Shown here: one piece after another, positions 28,508 to 37,736 of the stretch | Layout: every line of letters begins with the position of its first letter | How positions within the stretch are numbered: position 1 is the stretch's first letter | Assembly: GCF_013009075.1 (NCBI RefSeq) | Contig: NZ_CP053108.1 | Location: 1,302,001 to 1,366,000, forward strand | Source of the DNA: Halomonas sp. TA22 | GTDB taxonomy: Bacteria; Pseudomonadota; Gammaproteobacteria; Pseudomonadales; Halomonadaceae | Direction of reading: 5' to 3' | DNA: 64,000 bases | Notes under the pieces: model-generated | The model's input: only the letters and a program-made list of their open reading frames with translations | The model's database searches: none | Told to the model about the DNA's origin: nothing | Translations under genes and position numbers: made by a program

Positions 28508-28993
28508 ATGAAGCAACAACGGCAGGCGGGCCTGGGCATGCGCAAGCAGGGCGGCTTTACACTGATCGAGCTGATGATCGTGGTGGCGATCATCGGGATA
28601 CTGGCGGCAATCGCGATTCCGCAGTATCAGAATTATGTGGCAAGAGCGCAATTTGCAGAGGCACATTCACTACTGAGTGGAGCCCGGTCGTCAGTACAGG
28701 AAAGAATAGATCAAGGGATGTCTATGGAAGAAGTTACCCTTGGAGACCTAGGCATAAGTATCCAGGGAAGCTATGGTGCAATAAATAATAAGTCTAATAA
28801 TTCATTAACTTATCAATTTGGAGTTGGGGCATCAGCAAGCCCTAGTTTGATAACTGCTGGAGAAAATACTGTTACTTATACTTATAGCCAAACAGACGGA
28901 ACATGGGGCTGGGCATGTACCACTACAGTTCCTCAACAGTTTGCAAGTAATTGTGAGGAGGCCGAGGCAGACACAGCTGGGGGTACTCCTTAA
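28508..28993 (+). CDS. pilA: type IV major pilin PilA
   Basis: 161 residues. Prepilin leader ending in GG, cleaved before [20 protein letters not shown], with the conserved Glu5 of mature pilin. The C-terminal disulphide pair is Cys in WACTTT and in ASNCEE. Start ATG 28508 has AAGGGGA upstream; an ATG at 28538 would give the common 6-residue leader. The first 120 bases have normal GC, but from about 28630 to 28990 the DNA is AT-rich with codons rare in the neighbours, which suggests the exposed pilin domain was acquired by recombination. Pilus fibre subunit, substrate of PilD. Confidence 0.95.
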   Translation: MKQQRQAGLGMRKQGGFTLIELMIVVAIIGILAAIAIPQYQNYVARAQFAEAHSLLSGARSSVQERIDQGMSMEEVTLGDLGISIQGSYGAINNKSNNSLTYQFGVGASASPSLITAGENTVTYTYSQTDGTWGWACTTTVPQQFASNCEEAEADTAGGTP

Positions 28994-29013
28994 AGTTATG
29001 CCTTTATGATGTA

Positions 29014-29039
29014 GGCCGGCTCTGCCGGCCTTATTATTT
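29014..29039 (+). terminator. terminator after pilA
   Basis: Perfect 7-bp stem GGCCGGC-TCT-GCCGGCC followed by TTATTATTT, 20 bases after the pilA stop. Confidence 0.85.
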
Positions 29040-29053
29040 AACTCATCACGAAT

Positions 29054-29332
29054 TTAATATAAAGCCTGCTCCTCACTCACCACTTCCTTCAACAACTCCA
29101 GAAACAGCCGATCCGCCTCGGAGTGCTCCGCCGGGTCTTCCGGAATATGCACACTGGTGGAGTCGGAAATCTCGTTGGCAATACGGGCCATGCTGGCCTT
29201 GTCGCCCTCCTGCAGGTGCTTGCGGGCGATCTCCACTGAACGCTCAAGAATCGCCGGGTCTTGCAACACCTTCTTGATGAAACCGCGTAGCTCGTTGATG
29301 ACGCGGGTTTTCTGAATCTCGGATGAAGCCAT
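29054..29332 (-). CDS. small soluble helical protein of unknown function
   Basis: 92 residues starting MASSEIQKTRVINELRGFIKKVLQDP; charged, helical, no Cys clusters, no signal. The ATG at 29332 has AGGAA nine bases upstream; an ATG at 29350 is an alternative. It ends close to the pilA terminator. I do not recognise the family. The regular pattern (DPAILERSVEIARKHLQEGDKASMARIANEI) suggests a small helical bundle. Confidence 0.6.
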   Translation of the reverse strand: MASSEIQKTRVINELRGFIKKVLQDPAILERSVEIARKHLQEGDKASMARIANEISDSTSVHIPEDPAEHSEADRLFLELLKEVVSEEQALY

Positions 29333-29491
29333 GATCGCGTTCCTGTGCACGTGAGTTACATTGCCTGAACGATAGCACAGCTAGGCGTTGCAAACAGCGC
29401 TGCGCTGTATCGGACGGCGCACGATTCACTGGACCAGACATGAGCTTTGCATACGATGAAAGTCGACCTGTGAGCATCATAGATGTGAACT

Positions 29492-29524
29492 GAAGATAGC
29501 CAGCCTGGCCGGCTGGCTATCTTC
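29492..29524. repeat. perfect 14-bp stem-loop
   Basis: GAAGATAGCCAGCC (29492-29505), loop TGGCC, GGCTGGCTATCTTC (29511-29524). It lies 52 bases beyond the stop of the minus-strand copper-protein gene and may end its transcript, although no T-run follows on either strand. Confidence 0.6.
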
Positions 29525-29576
29525 ATTACATTGAAGAGATGAGACATTACTGCTCTTTGCCATTCCACGAATGTCC

Positions 29577-29903
29577 TCACGCCATGGCATAGCACTCTTC
29601 GGCACAACGCTGGCAGGCCTCGGCGCACGCCTGGCAGTGATCGGCGTCGTGCTTGGCGCACTCATCAGCGCACGCCTTGCAGATATTGGCGCAGATGCTG
29701 CAGATCTCACGGGCATATTCGCTACCCTGTGCCATGAACGAGGCGGCGAGTCGGCAAATCTGCGCGCACTGTCGATCCAGGCGGATGCACTCTGCCATCA
29801 TCTGAACGTCATCCTCTCCCAGGCAGGCGGTAGCGCACGACTCGCAGTAAGCGGCGCACACATTGCACGCTTCTATGCAGGATTTGAACTTCTCCAGTTC
29901 CAT
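29577..29903 (-). CDS. four-helix-bundle copper-binding protein (Csp/DUF326 type)
   Basis: 108 residues with about 20 Cys, mostly in CxxxC or CxxC spacing along helices (CIEACNVCAAYCESCATAC; CSICANICKACADEC; CQACAEACQRCAEEC). This is the plan of copper storage proteins, whose Cys line the inside of a four-helix bundle and bind many Cu(I) ions. There is no signal or Tat leader, so it is cytoplasmic like Csp3. RBS GGAGAAAG is just before the ATG. No copper exporter or CueR site is visible nearby. Cu storage is inferred from the Cys pattern. Confidence 0.88.
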   Translation of the reverse strand: MELEKFKSCIEACNVCAAYCESCATACLGEDDVQMMAECIRLDRQCAQICRLAASFMAQGSEYAREICSICANICKACADECAKHDADHCQACAEACQRCAEECYAMA

Positions 29904-30074
29904 GTCGCTTTCTCCTAGTGCTGTGGCTCATCCATGGGCGCCATCGGCGGCCCACACCGCGATCAAGGTTTACAACTGAAGGGTAGATGCTTATGGCTGA
30001 TCGACAAGGATCGTCTGGGTAATGGCCATAAATAGGTGTGCCACGGCCATGAACGCTGGTTCAGTAGAAAATGC

Positions 30075-30103
30075 TTGGATAGCATGTTGCGTATGGTTAC
30101 AAT
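30075..30103 (+). promoter_or_regulatory. sigma-70 promoter for the gene at 30179
   Basis: TTGGAT (30075-30080), 17-bp spacer, TACAAT (30098-30103). Predicted leader of about 70 bases. Confidence 0.6.
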
Positions 30104-30178
30104 TTATTTTCTTGACGTTACTGCCTTTTCATCGCCGCTTACAGGGATTGTGCGCGACCCCAGGAGCGATACCAGACC

Positions 30179-30496
30179 ATGTACATCAAACGTAATCATC
30201 AAGGTCAGATCGAGATGGCGAGCCGCACCGCCACCTCTGACTGCTGCGAGTTGATCGCGCCAGGCTCCCCTGAACTTGCCGACTTTATCGGGCGTAGCGA
30301 TGCTGCGAAGTCAGATGAACTCGAAGCCTCCGATCTCGAGTTCGTTCGTGTGCTTGATGACGTGATCGAACTGTTGCTGGCCAAAGGGACCATTGGCTAT
30401 GCCGAGTTGCCCCACGCGGCACGTAGTAAGCTGACGGCGCGTCAATATCTGCGTAGTCGATCCAAGAGCGTGGCGTTGCTCGAAAATGACCGCTAG
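30179..30496 (+). CDS. small conserved protein (often mislabelled tryptophan synthase beta-like)
   Basis: 105 residues starting MYIKRNHQGQIEMASRTA, with a core SDLEFVRVLDDVIELLLAKG and a basic tail (ARSKLTARQYLRSRSKSVAL). It resembles a short gammaproteobacterial family that databases sometimes name tryptophan synthase beta-like, although it has no PLP lysine or synthase fold; that label should not be read as a function. Soluble, no signal. It stands alone with its own promoter. Role unknown. Confidence 0.7.
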   Translation: MYIKRNHQGQIEMASRTATSDCCELIAPGSPELADFIGRSDAAKSDELEASDLEFVRVLDDVIELLLAKGTIGYAELPHAARSKLTARQYLRSRSKSVALLENDR

Positions 30497-30866
30497 ATTC
30501 CTGCTGTAGCGCTGGTTCCAGCCTCTCAAGCCCTCTGTTTCAGTCTTTCAATCTTCTGCTCCCGTCTCTCAGGCGCTGTGCAAGCGCTGTGACTTCAGGC
30601 CCTGATGCCAGGGCCTTCCGGTTTGCCGCCTCTTGCATCTCAAGCCGTGCCTGCTCACCCCGACTCCCGTCAATCAGAAAAAAAGTGCGTTGTACATATA
30701 GTAAATTATAGTTACCTTGAATTACATTATGGCAACATAACCTGGCTAAGGCCAGTGCCGCCCCATACCAATGTCGTAAGCGGGGCCGTACTGGTGCAAC
30801 CGGATGACAACAGCGCGCAGCAGCCGACGAGCTTGGTCGCTTCATTACGCAGGGAGAGCCCCTTTC
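30497..30866. other. 370-bp region upstream of the lap secretion operon
   Basis: Contains an AT-rich block (about 30675-30745) with several -10-like hexamers (TATAGT, TTATAG) but no -35 at good spacing, so the promoter cannot be fixed. A minus-strand frame (about 30540-30700; DGSRGEQARLEMQEAANRKAL) has plausible codon use but no start with a binding site; it may be a remnant. Confidence 0.35.
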
Positions 30867-32786
30867 ATGAAACCGTCTCGTGCACTTGCCTTACGTACTT
30901 GCACACTTCCCGCCAATTTTGCCTCATTGGCTACCGCTCCACGCATGACCATGACCATGACCGGCCTGGCGCTGCTTGTCGCTGGTTTGGCTAGCATGCC
31001 TGCCATGGCGCAGGGGGTGATGGTCTCCAGTGGTAGCAGCGATCTGCGGAGCGTGGTTCAGCGAGCGGTATCGACCAACCCCGAAGTGCAGGCCGCCTAC
31101 AATGGGTTTCGCGCCTCGATGAACGAGGTCGACATGGCGCGTGGTGCCTATCTGCCGAGCATCGATGTCACGGCGGGGGTCGGGCGCGAGGATCGCCAGG
31201 GCGATGGCCGGGGCAGCTTCAATTCCGACTTCGCCGAGCTGTCGCTGAATCAGATGATCTATGACGGCTTCGCCACTCGCAACGATGTCCAGCGTCTGGA
31301 TCGTGCCAAGCTGGTGCGCTACTACGAGCTGCTCGGCGCCAGTGAGGAGGTCGCCCTCGAATCGGCGCGCGCCTATCAAGATGTTCGTCGCTATCGGGAG
31401 CTGGTAGCGCTGGCCAGGGACAACTACGCCGCACACCTTCAGGTATACAACCAGATCGAGGAGCGCGTCGGGTCGGGCGCTGGCCGCCGTGTCGATCTGG
31501 AACAGATCAGCGGACGCCTGGCGCTGGCCGAGTCGAACCTGTTGACCGAGGCTGCCAACCTGCATGACGTCAGCTCACGCTTCCAGCGCCTGGTCGGCGA
31601 ATTGCCCGCCGAGACGCTGGCCGCACCGCCCACCCTCGAGGCGGAGCTGCCGGCATCGGTGAGCGAGGCGGTACGCATGGCCTACGAGGGGAATCCCAAC
31701 TTCCATGCAGCGATCGAGAATATCGAAGCGGCCCAGGCCGAGCGGCAGGGGACTCGCGCGGGCTTTCATCCGCGCATCGAGTTCCGCGCGCGTACCGGCA
31801 CCAACAACCAGAGCGATTTCACCGGTCGCCGGGACCAGAGCATCGCCGAGGTGGTCGCCAGCGTGAACCTCTATCGCGGTGGGCGAGACATGGCATCGTT
31901 CCGGCGAGCAAGCGATCTGGTGGAGCAGGCGGTCGATCTGCGCGACAAGGAGTGCGTGGATCTGCGACAGACCACCCAGATCGCCTACAACGATACGCAG
32001 CGTCTGCGTGAACAGATGCAGTATCTCAATGAGCATCGCCAATCCATCGACCGGGTGCGTGGTGCCTATCAACAGCAGTTCGATATCGGCCAGCGCACAC
32101 TGCTCGATGTGCTCGACAGCGAGAACGAGTATTTCGATGCGAGTCGCGCCTACATCAATGCCCAGTACGACATGACGGTGGCCGATGCTCGCACGCTGGC
32201 GGCCATGGGGCGTTTGATGTCGGCACTTGGGGTGATGAACCAGGATGCGCCGACACTCGCCGAGCTCTCGAACGACGGTGTGACCATCGATCCCGACATC
32301 ATCTGCCCTGCGCAAGCCCCTACCAGCTTCACGCTGGAGGAGCTGACACGTGGCCTGGGAGTGCCCGGGCAGACGCGTGCCCCTGACATGACGATGAGTG
32401 CCGACGCGCTGTTTGCCATCAACAGCGCGGAGCTGAGTACGCCGGCGCGCAGTGAGCTCGATGCCCTGGCCGACAGTATTCAGGCCCGCAATGACCTGCG
32501 CCGGGTGTTCATTGCCGGGCATGCCGATACCACCGGCAACGATGCGATCAACGATCCGCTCTCCGAGGCGCGTGCGCGCAGCGTGGCACAGTATCTCGCT
32601 TCCCGTGGGGCCCCCGCCGAGCTGTTCGAAATGCGGGGCCATGGATCACGCAACCCGGTGGCGAGCAACGATACGGTGGAAGGGCGGCGTGCCAACCGTC
32701 GTGTGGAGGTCACGCTTGAGGTGCATGGCGAGAACCTGGACATGACGGGCACACCGCTGCAGGGACGTCAGTTTAGCGTTCACTAA
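30867..32786 (+). CDS. lapE: type I secretion outer-membrane protein: TolC-OmpA fusion (LapE type)
   Basis: 639 residues. Export signal ends at PAMAQ (about residue 48). A TolC/AggA domain covers residues 65-480 (SVVQRAVSTNPEVQAAYNGF; two repeat halves; GQRTLLDVLDSENEYFDA). A C-terminal OmpA domain at about 515-625 carries the peptidoglycan-binding motif GHADTTGNDAINDPLSEARA. TolC domains form the exit channel for type I substrates; the OmpA part should tether the channel to peptidoglycan. ATG 30867 follows GGGAGAG; an in-frame start at 30804 lacks a site. First gene of lapE-lapB-lapC-luxR-adhesin. Confidence 0.9.
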   Translation: MKPSRALALRTCTLPANFASLATAPRMTMTMTGLALLVAGLASMPAMAQGVMVSSGSSDLRSVVQRAVSTNPEVQAAYNGFRASMNEVDMARGAYLPSIDVTAGVGREDRQGDGRGSFNSDFAELSLNQMIYDGFATRNDVQRLDRAKLVRYYELLGASEEVALESARAYQDVRRYRELVALARDNYAAHLQVYNQIEERVGSGAGRRVDLEQISGRLALAESNLLTEAANLHDVSSRFQRLVGELPAETLAAPPTLEAELPASVSEAVRMAYEGNPNFHAAIENIEAAQAERQGTRAGFHPRIEFRARTGTNNQSDFTGRRDQSIAEVVASVNLYRGGRDMASFRRASDLVEQAVDLRDKECVDLRQTTQIAYNDTQRLREQMQYLNEHRQSIDRVRGAYQQQFDIGQRTLLDVLDSENEYFDASRAYINAQYDMTVADARTLAAMGRLMSALGVMNQDAPTLAELSNDGVTIDPDIICPAQAPTSFTLEELTRGLGVPGQTRAPDMTMSADALFAINSAELSTPARSELDALADSIQARNDLRRVFIAGHADTTGNDAINDPLSEARARSVAQYLASRGAPAELFEMRGHGSRNPVASNDTVEGRRANRRVEVTLEVHGENLDMTGTPLQGRQFSVH

Positions 32787-32813
32787 TGGATAGCGACGAT
32801 TCACGTCAAGGGA

Positions 32814-35036
32814 ATGTTGCCATGCCAGTCGCCGCCAGCAGGTGTTGATGTGACCAGCGATGCCAAGTACGCCAAGGAAGCGCAGTATCAGCCACCGCCG
32901 CAGTATCAGCCACCGCCGCAGGATGATCTGCTGGAGTGTCTGAGAGTCGTTGCTCGGGCCCACGATCAGGAGATGTCTCGCGATGCGCTAGTCGCCGGGT
33001 TGCCGCTGGAAGAAGGGCGCTTGACCCCTAGCGTCTTCCTGCGCGCGGCGTCGCGAGCCGGGCTAGCGGCGAGACACGCACGTGTACGCCTGGTGCAGCT
33101 CAACGCGGCGCTGCTGCCGGTCGTGGTGCTGCTCGAGCCGGGAAGGGCCTGCGTGCTTGCCTCGCTCGACATCAGGAGCCGCACGGCGCAGGTGATCTTT
33201 CCCGAGCTCGGCGAGGCGGCCATCGAGATCGGTCTCGATGTACTGCAGGCCCGCTTCAGCGGCCGGGTGATCTACGCACGCCCCAAGTTCCGCTTCGATG
33301 CACGGGGCGCAGAAGTTGACAAGCAGACTACTCACCACTGGTTCTGGGGGGTGATTCGCGAGAACCGCAAGCTTTATCGCGACGTGATCGTAGGCTCGGT
33401 GATGATCAACCTGTTTGCCATCGCCATGCCGCTGTTCGTGATGAACGTCTACGACCGCGTGGTGCCCAATCAGGCCACCGAGACGCTGTGGGTGCTGGCG
33501 GTGGGCATCTTCGTGGTGCTTTGCTTCGACCTGGCGCTGCGCCTGATGCGTAACGCTTTCGTCGACCTGGCCGCTAGTCGCGCCGACGTCAAGCTCTCCT
33601 CGTCGATCATGCAGCGAGTGCTGGGCATGCGCCTGGAGGGGCGGCCGGCCTCCACCGGCTCGTTTTCCGCCACGCTGCACTCCTTCGAATCGGTGCGCGC
33701 CTTCATCGGCTCGGCAACGGTGGTCGGGCTGGTGGACCTGCCCTTCGTCGTGCTGTTCGTGGCGATCATCGCGATGATCGGCGTGCCGCTGGCGCTGCCC
33801 ATCGTGGTGGGAATCGTCTTCGTACTGCTCTACGCGCTGGGGGCACAGCGCAAGTTGCATGAGCTCTCCGAGACTACCTGGCGGGTCGGTGCGCAGCGCA
33901 ACGCCACCCTGGTGGAGTCCCTGGCCAACCTGGAGACGGTCAAGACGCTGCGCGCCGAGAGTCGTCTTCAGTCGGTATGGGAGAAGAGCACGGCGTTTTT
34001 GTCACGCACTTCGGCGCAGCTACGCCTGATCAGTTCGTCGGTGTCGAGCGTGGCGCTATGGGCGCAGCATAGCGTGGCGGTGGCGGTGATCATCATCGGT
34101 GTCTACCTGATCATCGAGGGCGACTTGAGCCAGGGTGGCCTCATCGCCGCCTATCTGCTCTCCTCGCGCGCCATGGGGCCGGTCAGCCAGGCGGCCGCAC
34201 TGTTGGCCCAGTACCACCAATCGTCGACGGCGCTCGGCGCGCTCAATGGCGTGATGGAGAGGCCGGTGGAGCGCCCCGAGGGCAAGGCCTTCGTCGGCCG
34301 CCCGGTGGTGCGTGGCGAACTCGAGTTCAATCGACTCACCCTGCGCTATCCCGACCAGGAGCGCGATGCCATCCGCGACATCACGCTCAAGATCGAGCCT
34401 GGTGAGAAGGTCGCGCTGCTGGGGCGGGTGGGGTCCGGCAAGTCGACACTCAACAAGTTGATGCTGGGGCTCTATCAGCCGACAAGCGGTGCAGTGCTGC
34501 TCGATGGCGTGGATATTCGCCAGTTCGATCCCATCGAACTGCGCCGCCATGTCGGCTACGTACCCCAGGATGTCGGCCTGTTCTACGGGTCACTGCGCGA
34601 GAACGTCGTCGCCGGCGGCGGCAGCGATGCGATAGAGGATGAGGCGCTGCTCCAGGCGCTGGAGATCAGTGGGCTTGGCGAACTGATCAACACTCACCCC
34701 CAAGGCGTCGATCTGGCGGTGGGGGAACGTGGCCAGATGCTGTCGGGTGGCCAGCGCCAGAGCGTGGCGATTGCCCGGGCGCTGGTACACGACCCGCAGA
34801 TCCTGTTGCTCGACGAGCCCAGCAGCGCCATGGACCATGCCAGCGAGGAGGCGTTCAAGAGGCGTCTGGGCGAATATGCCGAGGCCAAGACAATGGTCAT
34901 CGTTACCCATCGCACGTCGCTGCTGTCGCTGGTCGATCGCATCGTGGTGATCGATGCCGGCAAGGTGGTCGCCGATGGTCCCAAGGAGAGGGTGGTGGAA
35001 GCGCTGCGCAGTGGGCAGATCGGGAGGGCCAGCTGA
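32814..35036 (+). CDS. lapB: type I secretion ABC exporter (LapB type)
   Basis: 740 residues: an N-terminal C39-like domain (DDLLECLRVVARAHDQEMS) without the peptidase catalytic set, six membrane segments (about 165-440), and an ABC domain with Walker A GRVGSGKST, signature LSGGQRQS and Walker B ILLLDEPSSAMD. It exports unfolded RTX-type adhesins without cleaving them. Start is uncertain: the ATG at 32814 has AAGGGA only one base away, whereas the GTG at 32850 has AGGTG five bases away. Near the N terminus an 18-bp tandem repeat encodes QYQPPP twice (32883-32918). The stop overlaps the lapC start. Confidence 0.94.
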   Translation: MLPCQSPPAGVDVTSDAKYAKEAQYQPPPQYQPPPQDDLLECLRVVARAHDQEMSRDALVAGLPLEEGRLTPSVFLRAASRAGLAARHARVRLVQLNAALLPVVVLLEPGRACVLASLDIRSRTAQVIFPELGEAAIEIGLDVLQARFSGRVIYARPKFRFDARGAEVDKQTTHHWFWGVIRENRKLYRDVIVGSVMINLFAIAMPLFVMNVYDRVVPNQATETLWVLAVGIFVVLCFDLALRLMRNAFVDLAASRADVKLSSSIMQRVLGMRLEGRPASTGSFSATLHSFESVRAFIGSATVVGLVDLPFVVLFVAIIAMIGVPLALPIVVGIVFVLLYALGAQRKLHELSETTWRVGAQRNATLVESLANLETVKTLRAESRLQSVWEKSTAFLSRTSAQLRLISSSVSSVALWAQHSVAVAVIIIGVYLIIEGDLSQGGLIAAYLLSSRAMGPVSQAAALLAQYHQSSTALGALNGVMERPVERPEGKAFVGRPVVRGELEFNRLTLRYPDQERDAIRDITLKIEPGEKVALLGRVGSGKSTLNKLMLGLYQPTSGAVLLDGVDIRQFDPIELRRHVGYVPQDVGLFYGSLRENVVAGGGSDAIEDEALLQALEISGLGELINTHPQGVDLAVGERGQMLSGGQRQSVAIARALVHDPQILLLDEPSSAMDHASEEAFKRRLGEYAEAKTMVIVTHRTSLLSLVDRIVVIDAGKVVADGPKERVVEALRSGQIGRAS

Positions 35037-36469
35037 TGGAGCAGTCAAGCCCGAAGAGTGCCGAACAGCAGGGCTTCGAGGCCATCGGCAGGCTCTCGGA
35101 AGGGGGCGGCAAGCCCTTTCGTCCCTTGTTCGACCGATTGTTCGCCCGGCGGGTCTCGTCGGCACATCTCAATCGCGACTGGGCAAGCGATGCCGACTGG
35201 GCACGCATGCAGCAGGAGCCGATGCGCGCCCGTGGCTTCCTCTATACGGTATTGCTGGCGCTGGTGGCGCTGGTTACCTGGGCCTATTTCGCCAATATCG
35301 ACGAGGTGACCCGGGGTACGGGACGCATCATCCCCTCCACCCAGTTGCAGAAGGTGCAGTCCTTCGATGGCGGGGTGGTCCAAGAAATCCTGGTACGCGA
35401 GGGGCAGATGGTCGAGGCGGGCGAGCTGCTGATGCGCATCGATCCGACCCGCTTCGTATCGAGCTTCCGCGAGAACCGTGCACGCGCGCTATCGCTGCAG
35501 GCGCGCATCGCTCGCCTGCAGGCGCTGCTCATGGATTCGCCCTTCGCCCCCTCCGATGAGCTGCTTGCCGAGGCGCCGGAGATCGTCAGCCATGAGCATG
35601 ACATCTACGACAGCCGTCGCTCGGAGTTACGTGAGGTCGAGAGCATGGCGCGGGACCGGTTGCGTCAGCGCCAGGAGGAGCTGAACGAGGCGCAGTCGCG
35701 GCTCAGCACCGCCTCTCGGGAGTTCAGCATGGCGAGCCAGGAGCTCAACCTGACTCGGCCGCTGCTCAGCTCCGGCGCGGTATCGGAAGTGGAGGTACTG
35801 AGGCTTGAGCGCGAAGTGTCACGTGCCAGTGGCGATCGCAGCCAGGCCGGCTCCCAGGTGGCACGCCTGCAGGCCGCAGTCGAGGAGGCCGAGGCGCAGT
35901 TGCGGGAAGTCACGCTCGAGCGCCGTGGCGAGTGGCGCGACGCGCTGTCCGATGCGCTTGGCGAACTTTCGGCGCTCGATGAATCGAGTACCGGGCTGCA
36001 GGATCGTGTACGGCTGGCCGAGGTGAGGGCGCCGGTCGCGGGGGTGGTGCAGCGGCTCTACATCACCACCCTGGGGGGCGTGGCCCAGCCGGGCCAGGAT
36101 GTGGTCGAGATCGTGCCGAGTGATGACCAGATGCTGGTGGAGGCGCGCATCGCGCCTCAGGACATCGCCTTCCTGCGCCCCGGGCAACCGGCGACCATCA
36201 AGCTGACCGCCTACGACTTTGCTATCTATGGCGGCATGCAGGCGGAGCTCGACCATATCAGCGCCGATACCATCACCGACGACAACGACAATACCTTCTA
36301 TCTGGTGCGGGTGCGTACGCTCGAGGACGGCTTTGCCGAGCAGCAGGAGCTGGCGATCATTCCCGGCATGACCGCACAGGTGGACATCATGACGGGCAAG
36401 CGCACGGTGATGGAGTACCTGCTCAAGCCGATACTGCGTGGCACCAGCAATGCACTGACCGAGCGCTGA
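35036..36469 (+). CDS. lapC: HlyD-family membrane fusion protein (LapC type)
   Basis: 477 residues: a cytoplasmic N-terminal stretch, one membrane helix (FLYTVLLALVALVTWAYF), two lipoyl halves (GRIIPSTQLQKVQSFDGGVVQEILVREGQ and RAPVAGVVQRLYITTLGG), a long coiled coil between (about residues 145-330) and a beta-barrel domain with YDFAIYGGMQAELDHIS. It links the LapB exporter to the LapE channel in the periplasm. ATG overlaps the lapB TGA. Confidence 0.95.
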   Translation: MEQSSPKSAEQQGFEAIGRLSEGGGKPFRPLFDRLFARRVSSAHLNRDWASDADWARMQQEPMRARGFLYTVLLALVALVTWAYFANIDEVTRGTGRIIPSTQLQKVQSFDGGVVQEILVREGQMVEAGELLMRIDPTRFVSSFRENRARALSLQARIARLQALLMDSPFAPSDELLAEAPEIVSHEHDIYDSRRSELREVESMARDRLRQRQEELNEAQSRLSTASREFSMASQELNLTRPLLSSGAVSEVEVLRLEREVSRASGDRSQAGSQVARLQAAVEEAEAQLREVTLERRGEWRDALSDALGELSALDESSTGLQDRVRLAEVRAPVAGVVQRLYITTLGGVAQPGQDVVEIVPSDDQMLVEARIAPQDIAFLRPGQPATIKLTAYDFAIYGGMQAELDHISADTITDDNDNTFYLVRVRTLEDGFAEQQELAIIPGMTAQVDIMTGKRTVMEYLLKPILRGTSNALTER

Positions 36470-36475
36470 AACGCC

Positions 36476-37102
36476 ATGAAACGACATATCTTCGTGACAC
36501 AGAGTGAGCAGCAGAGTCCGCGCTGGAGAGAGGCCTTTCCCCACCTGCGTCAGTGTCGCACACCGCAGGTATGTCGCCTTGTGCAGGCGGGCGATCATGT
36601 GTGGCTCATGGAGCAGGTGGAGGAGTGGCCGACACTGGTCCGCAGCCTAGTGAGACAGGGGGCGGTGGTGGTGGTGCTCTCCTATTCGCCGACATCGGGA
36701 GTGGCGCTCAAGGCGCTGGAGGCAGGCGCGCGCGGCTATGCCCATGCGCTTTCCCCGGCAGCGCTGCTGCAGCAGATTGCACTGGTCACCGAACACCAGG
36801 GTATCTGGGTCGGGCCGGAGCTTCTGGCCCAAGTGGTGGGCACGTCCTTCAGGGCGCTGGGGGGTGTGGCGCAGGTGCGTGACGATGTGCTGAGTGTGCT
36901 GACCGAGCGCGAGCGCAGCGTGGCGCTGCATGTGGCTTCGGGCAAGAGCAACAAGGAGGTCGCGCGCACGCTCGAGATCACCGAACGCACCGTCAAGGCG
37001 CATCTGGGGTCCATCTTTCGCAAGCTGAACGTGCGCGATCGCATGCAGCTGATTCTAATGATCTCGCGGCGTGCCGAATCGGCTATCGAGATCGATTCAT
37101 GA
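36476..37102 (+). CDS. LuxR-type regulator with a pseudo-receiver domain
   Basis: 208 residues. The C-terminal helix-turn-helix is clear (LTERERSVALHVASGKSNKEVARTLEITERTVKAHLGSIFRKL, given here by position about 135-178). The N-terminal 120 residues resemble a response-regulator receiver (VVVVLSYSPTSGVALKALEAGARGYAHALSP) but lack the acidic pair, the phosphoacceptor Asp (DHVWLME where DLVLLDL is usual) and the conserved Lys. It should thus be controlled by something other than phosphorylation. It starts 6 bases after lapC and precedes the adhesin gene, which it probably regulates. Confidence 0.88.
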   Translation: MKRHIFVTQSEQQSPRWREAFPHLRQCRTPQVCRLVQAGDHVWLMEQVEEWPTLVRSLVRQGAVVVVLSYSPTSGVALKALEAGARGYAHALSPAALLQQIALVTEHQGIWVGPELLAQVVGTSFRALGGVAQVRDDVLSVLTERERSVALHVASGKSNKEVARTLEITERTVKAHLGSIFRKLNVRDRMQLILMISRRAESAIEIDS

Positions 37103-37736
37103 CACTCCCTACCTGTCCATCGGTACCATATTCTTTCTGCACGTCTCTCCTTAGGCTGTGTTGCATCTACAAGACACGCTCCGCTTGCGCATTCGCGGGC
37201 AGGGTTAACGCAGAGGCTCTCCCATCATGGCAATAGCAACCGTTGTTTCGATCACTGGCCAGGCCTGGGCACGCGATGCCGAAGGTATCTTTCGTGAGTT
37301 GAGGGTGGGTGACAGCCTGAGAGAGGGAGAGACGCTGGTCACGTCGGATCAGGGAAGCATTCGGCTCGATTTCCATGATGGTCTCGCCCCCATCGCCATC
37401 GGCGCTGGCCAGGAAGTCGTCATGACGCCGGAGCTCGATGCCCGCGTGGCGGTGGAGAGCGCCGATGCCAGTGCACTGGATGTCGACCTTGAGGCCCTGC
37501 TGGCGGCGATCGACGACGATGATGGCGATCTTCTCGAACTGCTCGACCCGACGGCGGCAGGCGGCGCAGCCGGTGGCGGTGACGAGGGTGGTCACAGCTT
37601 CGTGCGTCTGGCCCGCATCAGCGAGGGGGTCGATCCGCTGGCATACGAATTCGGCTCGCCACAGGGGGATGAGCTGATTACTTCTCGAGGTGAGCCTGCG
37701 CCAGCAGATGAAGCCGAGGAGGAGGATGGCGAACTT

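Noticed and set aside
29960-29980. GTTGTAAACC on the minus strand as a Ter site or CueR operator
   Set aside because: Few matches outside GTTGTAA and no inverted half for a MerR-type operator.
30540-30845. Minus-strand frame upstream of lapE
   Set aside because: The C-terminal part has fair codon use, but there is no good start and no family; kept only as a possible remnant.
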